From Cymbidium sinense (taxonomy: Eukaryota; Streptophyta; Magnoliopsida; Asparagales; Orchidaceae), in the NCBI GenBank assembly GCA_021442155.1, contig CM038218.1, positions 62,866,474 through 62,930,473 of the forward strand: a DNA stretch of 64,000 nt. Reading direction: 5' to 3'. The notes under the pieces are model-generated. The model was not told the DNA's origin and ran no database searches. It saw nothing but the letters and a program-made list of their open reading frames with translations. Each line of letters starts with the position of its first letter. The stretch's first letter is position 1. The position numbers and the translations under genes were made by a program. Shown here in pieces: positions 22,609 through 36,299 of this stretch.

Positions 22609-24333
22609 TGTAATAACCGGAAAAAAATCAAAATACAACCGTGGCATTAGCAAGGAAGGAAAGAAAAGAATCTGAGGGGAAGTCAATTTTCCCAAAACGC
22701 GAGAGAAGGAGAAAGGAGACTCTACAGTGCCTGGCCAGAATGAGACATGCGTCGGCGTCGTCGGATCAAGGAGAAGAAGGAAGCGAAGCGACTAGTTGTC
22801 GTGCCAACCATGCGTCGGCGTCGTTGTCGGCCAAGGAAGAAGAGGAGAGTTTGCCTAGAGTGAAGCGCTCCACGTCGACACCTGGGCAGGTGTGCAATCG
22901 AGAGGAGGGAAGGGAAGAAGGCAGCATAAACAACCGAGAGGAGGAGCCTCGCATGTGAGCGGGTAGAGGCGAGTCTTCGTGTCGGGCCAACAGGGCAACC
23001 GAGAGGTATATAAAAAAAATATTAATATAGTTAATTTAATTGAATTGTTAATTGTTATGTTATTAGCTATGATTTTTTTATGTCATTTCAAGTTAACTTA
23101 GTGTTTATAATTCTAACTTAGGGTTATAGATTTCAGTAAGGACTTTAAATTAGAATTTGGTAACATAAATTAAAATTTAGTTTAAGAATCATTTTAAGAT
23201 CATTTCAAGAATAAATTTAAGAAAAATAAGGAAAGGGAGTATTAGATTTTAGGAGCATATATAAAGAAATGTATTTATATTATCGTTAATTAGATTAGAA
23301 TCATTTGGGGGGGTATGATAATCAATTAATGTTATATATTAAGTAACTTTAACACTTAATATTTTATGTTATAGGAATTGCAATTAAGGAAGAAATCATT
23401 AAAGAAAAGGAGGTTCAAGAGAAAACTGCAAGTTAAAAGTGGGAAATTATGTTCTTACATTTATGGTAAAAATGTCTTTACTTTCCTGTGATGAAATGCA
23501 TGTTTAGATGATTTTGACTTTTCTGCGCCATGATGATTTTTCTTTTATATATAAATTGTGAATAGTTTCGCTTCTTCATGTTGATAATACCGAATCTAGA
23601 TCATATTGCCAGATTCATTTTATAAAGCTCATTGATTCTTGCTAGTTATGAATTAATGTCCATAGTGATATGATTGTATCTTTGAATGTGTATGTTGAAG
23701 CAGTTCACCTTATGTATGCGGTGGGGGCCAATGTACGTGCACAAATATGATTCAAAAGGGCCAAGAAAATTGGCAAATGGTAAAGGTAATGGATACTCAT
23801 CCTTTGGATGAGTATAGATGTGACTCATGGACGGGTGATAAAAGTAAAGGTAAAAGTAAAATCCATATGCTACTGCTAAATGTTTATGCATACTTACCTC
23901 ACATATGATTGATTGTTTGAGCAGATTATTTTCTTTTATGTACTTGTGACAACAGAAAATTGGCATGCATACTAGTTTCTTTTTCTTGTTTACTATAGTG
24001 TAATAGCATAATTGACCCACTGAAATATATTCAATTGTTAGTTGTTTAATCTTTTTCGGTGTAATCTAATTAAATGGTGATAAGGGAAAGTCGGGTTTAC
24101 CGTAGAGGAGCTAGGGAGATAGGTATTTATGTCGATGAATTATGTTGAGTTATGTTAAAGTGTATTTTCCTGAATCTGTATTAGAACATTTATGTATGGA
24201 CAGAATTTTAAATCATTGTGGATTGTAGTGGCTCTTTTATGATTGTATAGTTGGAGACTTTAAATTTATATTAAAATTGTTATAGAAATGTTTTCTTTCT
24301 TTTATCCAATCGTCATTATTCTATTCCAAGCTC
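22609..24333 (+). repeat. Chromovirus 3' LTR
   Basis: Matches 17278-19419, with many small indels and substitutions between the copies. It lacks the (TA)n expansion and the MITE-like block. The open frames at 22641-22990 are chance frames in its GC-rich U3 portion. Confidence 0.85.
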
Positions 24334-24405
24334 GGGTCTTATTAATATACTTATATATATTGGAAGTTCCATCATAATGTTCTATAATATGTAGTTTACA
24401 TCATA

Positions 24406-24968
24406 TTATGAGCGGTTGTTGAAAGACAACATTATGCAAAGGGAAGGATTCTTGAATGCTCCGTTGAGGGAAGATTTGGTTATCGGTTTGAGGAAATTCT
24501 TTCCCATAAGGCATTGTAATTCATTTCTAATGACTTTACATGATATTTCCATAAAATGGGGATGATTCAACCCTGCCAAATATGTAAGAGAATTCAAGAT
24601 TAATCGGGCTGTACGAGAAGAGTGAGTTGAATTAGCAGTATCATCAAGATCCATATCAGGATGATGTAAGAGGGAAATTTTCATATTATTATGAAGGAGT
24701 TCTTCATGAATTTGTTTAACAATATCAACTCTATCTTGTTATTGATATGGTTGATTTTCTTTAATCCGTGGTGTCTTTCTTGTTTGTCCAACTCCTAGTA
24801 AGAGCTCAAGAATTTGAGCTTTATGTTTCTCCATTCTTCGTATTTGCTATTCAAAAGCATAAAGTTCTCCATGAGGTGGGTCGTTTTGATATTACCGGGA
24901 AACTTGATCATCTAACATGATGATGAAGAAATAAGGAGAATCTTCTTCTCACTGATAATGCCAAATTA
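24406..24968 (-). pseudogene. Internal start of a minus-strand LTR retroelement, gag-like
   Basis: Reading on the minus strand from a PBS-like site at about 24966-24949, open frames run through about 24900 and 24840 (MEKHKAQILELLLGVGQTRK) and then a 92-residue frame at 24684-24406. The position just inside an LTR fits the beginning of gag, but I recognise no capsid motif or zinc knuckle. At least one stop separates the parts. It is truncated at the junction near the chromovirus 3' LTR. Confidence 0.4.
24949..24966 (-). other. Primer-binding-site-like sequence
   Basis: On the minus strand the sequence reads TTTGGCATTATCAGTGAG, a decayed form of the initiator-methionine tRNA site TGGTATCAGAGC with a small insertion. 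It lies at the border between the LTR fragment at 24.97-25.64 kb and the internal sequence. Confidence 0.45.
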
Positions 24969-25640
24969 TTGCGTGTTAGAAAATTCATAAATCGTAATAG
25001 TAGAACGATATTTAATGTCTTAGTTTTGCATAAGAATTAGCTTAATAGAGAATAAAATAAAAGATAATAGAATTTTTACGTGAAAAATCCTCAGAAAAAG
25101 AAAAAATCATGGGTTCTAGCATAGCTAAAAAGTTATACTATATCTATGCTTTGAAGTACAAAGTTTCAATTTTCTCGGTTATGAGATTTCAAGACTGTAT
25201 TTGATAAATCAAGAAGAAATGTGTTCTAAAAAACTACTATACAATGGAAGTTGTGCTGCAATGGTTGTTCGCGATGGTCGGCAACGCTTGACATATTTTA
25301 AGCTTTTGGCTTCTCCTTTAGCTCTTTCACAGCTTTTTCCAAAGTTATTTTCAAGCTTCTTCCTCCCTTCTTATGACAAAAATGTGATCTTATTTATAAA
25401 ATTTTGAGAGGATATTTTGATAATTGTAACGAAAATCTCAAATACTATTAGATGGTTCATATTGATTACCTTGGTCATAGTTAAATTTTTGATAATTTGA
25501 TTATCTAAATGACATTCGATTTTAGTAATATTGGGATCGTTATTTGCTTTGATAAGAGTTTCAATTTCCTTATAACCACGTCCACATATAAGCTTCATAT
25601 TACAAACATGTTTATTTTTATTAATGTACATTTTTTAAAT
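24969..25640 (-). mobile_element. LTR of a minus-strand retroelement
   Basis: Shares ordered landmarks with 14820-15240: CGCGATGGTCGGCAACG, ATCTTATTTATAAAATTTTGA and AAAATCTCAAA. The PBS-like site at its inner end makes it a 5' LTR reading leftwards. TATAAATAAGATC on the minus strand is a plausible TATA box. The two copies are strongly diverged, so this is an old family. Confidence 0.55.
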
Positions 25641-25784
25641 TTATAGATTCATAATGCATTTTATTGCTATTAGATGTTGGTTTGTGTACTACTATCTTCT
25701 ACACAAATAGATTTTATTTCTAAAGATTTTCTTCTGATTTTTTCTATGGTAGATGTTTTTTTATTTCTTAAAAATTCACATTTT

Positions 25785-25985
25785 CAAGCTCAAAATCAAG
25801 CTTAGCTCAAACATTGAAAATGACTTCAGACATACAATCAAGCTTGAGCTCATGAGTCGAGTTAGAGCTTTCAATTTATTTCTTGTGCTGAGCTCGAGTT
25901 AAGCAGGAGCTCGAGTTTGAGCCAACTAAAAAATACACGAATTGAGCTCGATAAGTCTATGATTAGAGCTTGACCCAACTCTATT
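25785..25985. repeat. Terminal fragment of the GAGCTCGA-rich TIR family
   Basis: Rich in repeated AAGCTTGAGCTC, GAGCTCGAGTT and TTGAGCTCGATAAG strings, the same composition as the two ends of the element at 60919-63540. The opposite end and a target duplication are not evident. Confidence 0.45.
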
Positions 25986-28889
25986 ACATGCCTAAAATCT
26001 TATAAAGACTAATTGTAAATTTAGGATCCTTTTGAATAAATTTTCATTAATTTATTTTTTAAGATTAATGCCATATCTCACTTGATGATTATTTTTTAAA
26101 AAATTTTATAATATTAAATTTTTTGACAATCGGAACTTAAAATATATAAATATAAAAAATAGGGATGTTTACATACATAATATATAATTCTTAATTATTT
26201 ATATATTTAATATCTAAAATTTAATATTTATATAAATAACATCTAAATTTTTAATATCATATATAAAATATCACCATTATTAATTTTTTAAATTAAAATA
26301 CATACTTTATACGTGGATAGAAAACATTATATATATATATATATCAAACTTATCTTTCAAAAAAAAAATATTGTTTATGATATTATAATTATTTTTAAAA
26401 GATGATTTTCTCCATAATAATTTTATAACCACTTTTAGAAAAAAGTTATTTGAACTCTCGGTTAGATCGAAATTGAGATATGATTTTGGATTGCAATTAA
26501 TAAATCAAATCACATTGAAATCGAATTATTTTTTAAAGAACTTACAAGAGATAGAAGTTATATGCATTGTTTATTTATTGAAATAAATTCAATTGCTCAT
26601 TTGATTATAGAATCCCATCTCTTGGCCATCAAAGTGGAATCACATTTAGGCTGGCCACCACAATATTTTTTTATTTTAAAATTATTGTGTTTTTTAATAC
26701 GACTTATTAGAAGGCGATAGTTGATAAAAAACTGTAATTTGTTTTTTAAAATAATAAAATATTATAATATTTATAATAATTTTTAGATAATAATTTTTCC
26801 TGCTGCAACTTAATCAATAATTTTTCAGATAATTATAAACTTATAGTTGTCCCATATTGACCCTCAGTCAGAGAGCCAGGAATACTCGGCACCGAATTAA
26901 ATTATTATTATTATTATTTATTTATTTATTAATGATATTTCAACATCACCATCTCGCATGAATGAGATATTATTATAATCATAAAAACTTAGCATTACAT
27001 TCATCACCAAAATTACTTGAAATTAGATGCACATCCACGTCAACATTCAACTTATTTTCAGCAGAACTCTCAGCTGCTGAAGCAGAATTGGTCTGAGAGA
27101 AGAGGAAATTGATTGAATTTTTCTTCACAGCTGATCGTTGAAATTAAAAATGTGACTGAAGTTTCCTTTCTTGTAGTTCACGAAAAGAGATTTTCTTCGA
27201 AATATTACCTATAAAGTTGACTTATGTCACGTGTCGAAGAAAACACATAAATGCAGTGCAGAGGCAGTTTCGTTTCCTGACTATAGGGTTGGTCCGGTGA
27301 CTTGGGAATGAATAGGCGCGTTTAAGTGCTAATATACGAGAAAAAATAGGCGAGAAAAATCTAAGCAAAATTTAATGTGAGGTATTTTAAAATTTTAAAA
27401 TTTATTTTGAGGTGAGCAAAATATAATAATTAGTTTATTATCATGCATTGCACTCATTTTAAAAATAAATTTAAGAGTTTTAAAATTCATCATAAACATA
27501 TTTTGATTTAAATTTTTTTCTATATATACAGATAGATAGATAGATAAAGCACACACTTGACATGCATCTATATACAACAAATTTTTTTATATGTGAGCGT
27601 ATAAAATAATACTTATTACATATTTAATAATTTATTCTGGAGATTTCAGATTTGTTTCTGACAGTTATAGTTATATGAAAAAGTAATATTGGAGGTGTTA
27701 TAGAAGGCTTTGTTTGAAGAAATTGCGTGGATATATATATGTATATATATGTATATATATGTATATATATGTATATATAAAATCATAGTTTTTTTATTTG
27801 TCATGAGTAATTCATTAGGTTGAAAATAAAACTTTAAATGATATGATTTCATCTGATTCGATATGCTGCGCAAAAATCCCTTAGTCTCAAAAAACTCAAT
27901 GTATGTTTATATATATAATTATAATATACGTGATTTTATGACTTATAAATGAATCACAAGAAAGATATGTATACCGCAAGCATTAGCTTCAGCTAAAAGA
28001 TGGCTTACGTATAATATCTGAATTGTTTAATGTTAACTTAAAGAAGTATACACCTATGATGAAATGTCAATAATTGTTCGTTGGAGGGGTACTTAATTAA
28101 AACATTTGCGAACTATTTGCATAGTTAATAACCCTAATTCCGTTCGAGTTTATATCACTGCTAAAATACAATTCAACATCCGACTCACCATAAAATATAA
28201 ACGTCAAACTTGTGAAAACAGCTTTGATATTTTTCTCTTTCATTATTAATGTTTATTAGCATAAATAATGTATAGTTTAAGGCCATTTGTTACATAAAGA
28301 AAACATTTTTGAATATTAATTATATTTTCAAAAACAAATATAATTTATATTTAGAAAAGTAATTTATTAAGTTAATATTTAATTACACCACTCCTACATG
28401 TGAAGGATTAATTAGGCTGCACTGATTGATTAAGTTTTTATTTGAAATAACTTTTTATCTTCGATGTGATCTGAATCGCATCTCAGGTAGCATTTAGGAA
28501 ATTAAATTTTAGCACCATTTTGAAAAAATTGTGGTGAGAAGCTTCATTTTTCAAGAGTGGATGCTGCCATTAAATTGTTGTTTGACTTTTTTTTTTAAAT
28601 AATAAAAATTATAAAACTCATCATATCTTTTTAAATAGTAACTTCTACTGCATCAATTTCATATTATTTATTCAAATAGCTGTCTACTCCTCAAGAATTT
28701 TTATGAACTCGATTTTGGTTGATAATTGTTAATCTCTTGAAAATAGAGGTCTTTTATAAGTAATGTAGTATAGAATTCCAAATTTACAGTTCATAAGTAG
28801 AGAGAGGAAGCACATGTTCGCTTGCAGCATAAATTATTTAACTATACATTTATTGCATAACTAGTAATTAAGATATTGTGGTATTTATT
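25986..28889. other. AT-rich spacer with microsatellites; no gene seen
   Basis: Contains (AT)n near 26330, (TTA)n near 26905-26940, (GATA)n near 27528-27546 and a 10-bp TATATATGTA minisatellite near 27729-27778. No conserved exon, transposon end or RNA gene was found on either strand. Open frames here run through the simple repeats and are not credible. Confidence 0.6.
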
Positions 28890-31614
28890 TTGGTATGTGT
28901 ATGAAAGATACAGATCACGAAGGTTACTTATTGAAGTGATCATCGATATTAAGGAATGATGCATTTATCTCTAAGTCATCACCATATAATGAACCTAATC
29001 ACCTAAGGACTCAAAGCATGAGTCTTTACTAGAGATTTTTTCTACTTTACATGGATGAATAAAGTAGGATTTATATTAAATCGGGTTCTAAAGTTCCTAA
29101 TGGTGGCAAACCCCCATAGTTAATTATATCCTAAAGATGGTGAGTTCCTTACGAATAATCTCGATTAAAGTAGACAATTGTTGTCTCCAAAGATTTCATG
29201 GTATGACTATCAACAAATTGGTTATATTGGAAAATCAATTGAGATGGATCAAAAGGAGAGACTTATTTTAGAAGCTAAAGGGAATAAGTAGGAAATGCTA
29301 ATGATATTGGAAACTTAGTGAACATTTCAATCTATCATATGGTTGGGCTTTATAAATTTGAAAGTGAGGAGAATTATTTTTGTTAAAATTGATATTTTAT
29401 TAGATAGATATGACTTATAATCTAATAATATAGGATTGTGTGAATGCCTAAGAAGTGTGGATTTACTTTAGTAGCCCGAAAAAAACAGCAACCTCAGATC
29501 CTAAATCTATGGAGCTTTAACAAGAGCTAAAGTACAACTTAAATCTAAGTGAAAATGGGTATATGGATTACCCAATCTAAGATGTGAGAATTTATTCTAG
29601 TGAACATTCCAATCTATCTTATGGTTGAGCTTTAAATTTGAAAGTAAAGAGAATTATTTTTGTTAAAATTGATATTTTATTAGATAGCTAGGACTTATAA
29701 TCCAATAATACAGGATTGTGTGAATACCTAAGTCATGAGGATTTATTCTAGTAGTTCAAAAAAAATAACAACCTTAGATCCTAAATCTAGGGAGCTTTAA
29801 CAAGAGCTAAAGCACGACCTAAATCTAAGCGGAAATGGGTATATGGATTACCTCCACTGGAGAGAGTAAACCACCCAACTGCTGGACTTAAAATCACCTA
29901 GAGTGGCAACCAGCTAACTCCTTCTACGTTTTAAAGTCATGTAGGCAAGTCATATGATTTTGCAAGATAGTTAGATTATTATTATTTAGAAAGAAACTAA
30001 AGTCTTAAACTCACTCCCAAGAGGACTAGAGTATGAGTGATATGAGTAATGACTTAGTCAAATGCAAATCTTTTTAATTTTTATTTGATTTTGACACTTC
30101 ATTTTGACAAAGGCCAAAGGAATTTCACATGTCTAAATACATGATGAAATGAGATTATGGGCTAAATAAAAAAGAAAGAGGTGTTTTTTACTACAGAGGA
30201 GACTCTCAAAGGTTAAGTCTTCCCCAATCGTACAAGGATGAAAACCCTCTCTTAACAAGAGTGAAATAATGTGCATGCATGATATTAAGCATGCAATATT
30301 CAGCTAAGGGGTTGCTATATCTTTTAATTATCTTGATTTAATGCCTAGGCTTTATGTGAGGTTATGAATTATTTAAAATTTTAGTTATGAGTTGTAGTTA
30401 AGGTAGAAAATTTATTTTTTTTTAAAAGCCTAATCGGATCCGCCACACATTAAATCACAATTCATAAGAAACTAGAAAGTGGCATGACATTTTTAATGCA
30501 CAATGTAAACATAACATCAAACATTTTATAAATTTAGCGCAAAAGAATAAAGGTCGATTGGTTCCTGCAATCAAAAAAAAAAAAAAGGGTAGCCGAGCTC
30601 TACTCTTATACAACCCGAAATATGAAAGAATAATTACAATTTATAAAATGATAAATGTTAAGGGGTCTTCTTATCTCCTTCAATTTCTTCATTTAATTTG
30701 ATTTGCTTCAAAGGCATCACAGGGCCTCCCAAGATAAAGCCTTTTAGCCACTGCTTATCCTAATCCCCCATAACACTAATCCTAATTCATAATATAAAAT
30801 TGTATTAAAAATAGGAAAAATAAATCTAACTACACATGTAAAATAAGTGTTAGCTAAACACAACATACAACTAAGTAGTTATATGTATAATTTAGACTTA
30901 GCACCCTGCACATGGGTAACCAAACCCACATGTCATAATTTGGATTATGCTTAGTAGTTAAACAACATACAAAAGAGAGCATTTATATTTATTTTAAGCA
31001 CCCCTTAAGTATAATCCTTGTAGAAAATATGATTAGGCTAATCACGACCTACCATCCAGCCTAGGAAGCATACACCATAACATCTAGTCTAAAATAATGC
31101 ATCATAAAATAAAATATATGTCAAATCATGCCCGTCCTAACATAAAGCTAGAAATAGTGACTTAGTCTAAAGTGTGTGTATTAAGACTTGTGTGGTATGC
31201 CTTAACTAGGCTTTGTTATGATTTTCTAAGTATGAAATGATATTTATTCATAAGAAGTTGACTTCATTTTAAGTGGTTTAGTTGATTTGATATTTTTTAT
31301 TTAGTATTTTCTTTGATTTTATTTGATTAACACATAACAACAAAGTGTTATAAAGAGAAGAAAAATAGAGGATTACTCTCTTTAATCCCTATGGTAAGTC
31401 ACTTCTAAAGCATATTAATTAATAAGTTCTCTTTAATGAATGACTCATTATATGTTTTAAAATTAGTCATAAGTTTATGTTCACTTTAAATAATCATATT
31501 CAATAAGAGAGGTATCTTAAGATTAAGTGGAATGAATTACTATCACATGATACATGCACATTCATTTCTTTCCATTATATGTAGTATGCATATGATATTA
31601 AATCCTAAGTATAC
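28890..31614 (+). mobile_element. Long LTR-like repeat, copy A (truncated)
   Basis: Collinear with the first 2.5 kb of copy B (38159-40700). Shared landmarks are AACCTAATCACCTAAGGACTC, TAGTTAATTA, TTGTTGTCTCCAAAGATTTC, TAGGCTTTATGTGAGGTTATGAATTA, CCTAATCG and GGGTAGCC. Copy A stops exactly where copy X begins with TGTTGACC (31615). That is what an insertion of X's element into A would leave. Strand is given relative to B. Confidence 0.75.
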
Positions 31615-32269
31615 TGTTGACCTCACTTTTAGAGTGAACTTTCAACTTTCTCATATCTTATTCTAGGACTCTTAGACCTTTAGAGTTCATTTAGACACTC
31701 TTAACCTAACCCTAGAGACTTAGAAGAGTTAGCCATATGAATAGGTTGTGCCACATGTCAATTCTAGATTCCAAATAATTGAAATCAAACAAAATCAATG
31801 ATCAACCCCAAATTCCAAATCACAAGTCAATTCTAGATTCCAAATGATTGAAATCCATGATCAACCCCAAATTCTAAATTCCAAAAATCTCTTCCTAAGC
31901 CACATGAGCCACCTTCATATGCTTAGCCAAAATTCCTTCAAACCAACTCAAACTTGGTTGATTTTCTTATAATCAATCATCCCTTCATTTATATTCATAA
32001 ATATAAATGGAACTCTCCCTCCAATGGACAAAAATAAATCAAACTAAATCAAAATCTAAATTAGCCTTTTTCAACTTAAGCTTAATCAAATTTGCTTTCA
32101 AATCACTCCAAACTAAGTGATTTTCTCATAACCCATTTATATCATCATTTATATTCACAAATATAAATAAAATATAAATTCAAATGACCAAAACCAAACT
32201 CAAATCAAACCAAATTCCCAACTTTAACCCGTTTTAGCCAAACTTTTTTGACTTGGCTAAATGAAACCC

Positions 32270-33400
32270 AAATCAACTCAAAACCTATGAATTTTTTCAT
32301 GATTCAATTATTTCTACAATCATTGATCCAAATATAAACATAAACCATCATTATGAAACCAAACCCAAGTCAACCCAAATCAAACCTAAATTGACCCTTA
32401 TGACTTGAAATTATCATATGAACCAAAACTCATTTGGCTCCAAACCAAGTGAAATTGGATTTATATTTAAATTCTAAACTCATATATGAGTTCAACCAAA
32501 CTTGAATCAAGCCTTGATCAAGCCAATTGACCCATTTAGGCTCACTTGACCCAAAATGACCTAAAGGACTTTTTTGAGCCAAGTTCTAATCTAACCCAAA
32601 TTGGATTGAACAAAGCCCATCTAAACCTCAATCATGATCAACAATCATCATAAGGTGATCAACCACCTTGAATTGGGTCAAACTAAGTCAAACCTACCTT
32701 TGATCAAGTCAACACTAAGCCCAAATGAAACCTAAACTAGCCAAAATCCATCACATGACAAATTGATTGAAACTATTGATCCAAATCCATTCATAATCAA
32801 TGCTTGAACATGACCAAGTCATCAATTGAGCCAAACCAAGCCTAATTGACCACTTGACCTAAGTTGACCCAAATTAGCCTAAAAAGTCAAAATAAGTCAA
32901 ATCATGATTTAATCTAAATTAATTATAACCAATAGCTCAAGTTCATTCCAAATTACTTGTTGAACTTGACCAAAGACATAATTAAGCCGAAGTTGACCAA
33001 TTGGTCAACTTGACCCAACCTAGCCCAAATTAACCTAAAATGTCACACTGACCAAAATCTAAATTAATTCCAAATTGAACCAAACCAAAGCCTGCAATCT
33101 TTTTTAATCAATCAATTGAATTTGACTCAACACTTAACCCAACCCAATTTGGTCAAATTGGTCAACTTGACCAATTTGACCCTTTTGAATCTAAATGAGT
33201 CAAATTCAAACCTAAGCCAAACCAATCCAAATTAATTGAACCAAAACATCCCAAATCATCATATGAACCTAACCCAAGCCTTGGTTTGACCCAATTTGAC
33301 CAATTGGTCAACCCAACTCAACCTAACCCAAATGAACCCATTTGACCAAAGAGCTCATGTCACCCAAAACTAAGTCATGTAATCCTATTGGCCGACCAAA
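32270..33400. repeat. TTGACC-rich low-complexity tract in copy X
   Basis: More than 1 kb built largely from variants of CCAAAT, TTGACC and GGTCAA, with strong strand asymmetry (C on one strand, G on the other). The corresponding part of B is about 43640-45300. Copy Z has lost it. Confidence 0.8.
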
Positions 33401-36299
33401 GAATACCCCAAACCAGCCTTAGCCACTCCCAAGTTAACCCAAAAGCTAAACAAACTCATCCCAAGTTGACTACCCAATGGACAAAGCTCCCACATTGGAT
33501 TCCCACCTTAAGTGGTAAAATTCATTTTGCACTCCCTATGGCAGCCCTCTTTTACCAAATGAGGCATCCCTAGAGCTCACTAGCCCACTCTAAACACCCT
33601 AGGACTTACCTTAAGCCAAAGGGAACTCACCAATCCAAGCTCACTCTCTCTCATCCATGACTGAACCCGATGGGTACAAGGAGAACCAAATCCCCCAACT
33701 TACCCATATCAAGCTTTGAGACCCCTGACTTAGCTTCGACCACTCATGGCATGCCACCTCGGATTGATGATGACCCCTCCGACGGCTTGATGGTGATGAA
33801 TTTACAGAATTTGTGGGAGTGATCATGTCCGTCCACTTAGCTCAATTGAGGGATATACTCCCTCAATTCAACTATTTTTGAATATAATTCAATCCCATTC
33901 AACCTTAGAGTGATTTTGAAATTCTCATAGAGCTTTCCCAAGGCCTCCCCGAGCTCCCTCGATTAGTATTTCTCTCTGCGTACAAAGCTGAGATAGGGCA
34001 TTCCCATTCCAAGCAATACTCCTTCCTCACTTCATCAAACCCAAATTTCTCTTACCCACACCTTCACCACACCTTGTGAACTCAACCGAATCATTTCCCA
34101 AGCTTCAAAGCCACGAGAAGTACAACTTCGATCAAGACCGATCGCCATTGAAGAGGAGCTTGGTCGACCGAGCAATACACTTCAAACCAAGGAATTCTTC
34201 TTCAGGCCTCTCTACTAGAAAAGCTACCTCGTCATTAGAAGCATGATAGCCTGGTGGTGATTGTTCAAAATCGTAGCTATAGGCAATTTTCAGTTGATCT
34301 TTTGAAGGGAATTGTCACCCCATGTCATTTTGATCGTTGGATTTGCACCCCCCCTCCTTCCAAAGGTGTGGGATCGTTTTGATCTCAGAATCGGTGAGCT
34401 TATTGAGCGAGAAAGATGAGGTGTTCCTCTTTCATCACTGTGAAGGATCATGCATCATCCGTTCCGCGTGATTGGAGCGGACATGTCGGATCATGCTAGA
34501 TCCGGCTGATTCTTAGCCAAAATGCGGGTTAATTACGAGCATATCTTAGATCGAACACACAGAAAATGTATCCGCCGTTGCCGAGTCAGCACACGGATGT
34601 GACAACTTAAATAATCAATCTTGTCGCATCACGTGGAAAGCACACCGCGTTAGCAGCCACGTGGCCCGATGAGATTAAGGGTTTAATTATGGTTAATTAA
34701 TTATATTTTTAATACCAAAGCTTCCTAAAATCACAACTAATTATAGAAAAATCCAAAAATACAAACTTAGGCTCATTTTAAAGATATTTCATAGTAGAAT
34801 CTAGAAAAATTATTATTAATTAATTTTGAATAGTAATTTTAGTTTAATTAGGTTTTATTAAAAACTTAATTAGCCTAACCTTAATTAATCACCCAATTGA
34901 TCTCAAACTTTTTGTGGGTATTTAGAGATGATGTGCCTCCCCTAATTTTTAGAGATTTTATTGGTGGTTTAATTAGGAAATCACTTGATTAAGCCTTAAT
35001 CACTCTTCTAATTTAATTAGTGAGGATTAGTAAATGAACAGTGCTTTAATTGATTATTTAGGTCCATTACCTCTGTTGAATAGTAATGGAGCTTAGGGAA
35101 TGTGATTGAGATATTTTTTTAATTCACTTCCTAAGTTCTCTTCAATTTTTGGAATTAATCTAATTAAGGATTAATGAGGTAATTAGTAGCCTAATTAATT
35201 AATTAAGCTTAAATATGAAGATCAGAGTCTAAGTTATTAAGTGTAGGGCTTAGGGATTGAGATCAAGGCATCTTTCTTAATCCCTTTCCTTTAGTCCCTT
35301 CCATTTCCTTAATTGGAGATGTTTATGCTTAATCAAAATGGATTAATGAACTTAATCACTTAATCAAAATTTCCCTTCACATTTAAACAATCCTAATTAA
35401 CTTTTGGGTAGGACTTTGGGTGTTCAGTAATCTAAAATGAAAGATAATGAAATTATGATTAGCTCACATGTGTGATAAAATCATAAAAGTTATTAAGTGA
35501 GATCTCTTAAGCTTAATTAACTATTAATCATAATCCAATTGCATTAGGCTTTCATTTCTTAGGAGCATTAAAATTTACTTTTCATGTGATTGCATATCAT
35601 GTTGGCTTATTATTAATTAGTTAATTAACTTAAGGTGATATAGGCAAGGGATAATTAATTCATTTAATTAATACCCTAACCTAATCAAAACATAAAATCA
35701 ACTTAAGTATCCTTCATTAAACCAAACTAATTCACACATGGGGAAATGGGTTAGGATTAACAAACCTTTCTCATATTTTTTTAACTCAAATCAAATTCAA
35801 AGATAAAAATGTCTTTAAAAATTTTGATTCATTTTACATAGCCTTATTTAATTTGATTGTCCTTAGGAATTAATTGGGATGAATGAAATCATGTGCTTAC
35901 ATCCCTTTATTTCTTTCCAACCATGCTAAATATTGCTTGCCATATGAAGTCATGCATTCATTCCTTTCAAAATTAATTAAATGAAATGTTTCCTTTTATG
36001 TCAAATTGCATGTGTTGACTTAATTTAAATATGAGTGGCTATTATCACTACCAAATAAAAAAAACTATTTTTAAAACTTATAAATCAATTATTAAAAAAT
36101 GTAGTGATGATAATTACAAGTATCTATAAGCTTTCATGTGATGATAGTATAAGATGTGTAATATGAAGCTCTCTTTCCCTACTTTAATATGAATCCACAT
36201 AGGATTTGTAAGTGCATAGTTCATTTGAAAGGAACATAACACTTACTTAAATCTATTCCTATGCGTGTCCATGTTAAGACTTAAGAAGAATCTCATATT

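Larger units (their letters stand above)
17278..24333 (+). mobile_element. Ty3/gypsy chromovirus, internally deleted
   Basis: A 7.06-kb element. Both LTRs start TGTAATAACCGG (17278 and 22609). A purine-rich tract directly precedes the 3' LTR, and a plus-strand pol lies between. Domains in order are the protease end, reverse transcriptase, RNase H, integrase and a C-terminal chromodomain remnant. The LTRs are about 2.1 and 1.7 kb. The end is taken at the last shared string, ATTCCAAGCTC, because no TG...CA end or sure target duplication could be read. The gap between the 5' LTR and the protease remnant is only about 100 bp, so gag and most of protease are gone. Stops and frameshifts break every domain. 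Confidence 0.9.

Noticed and set aside
22641..22990. 105- and 74-residue frames
   Set aside because: Same GC-rich part of the other LTR; the frame is not conserved between the two LTRs.
27729..27778. TATATATGTA repeats as a regulatory element
   Set aside because: Plain 10-bp minisatellite in AT-rich spacer, with no gene nearby to regulate.
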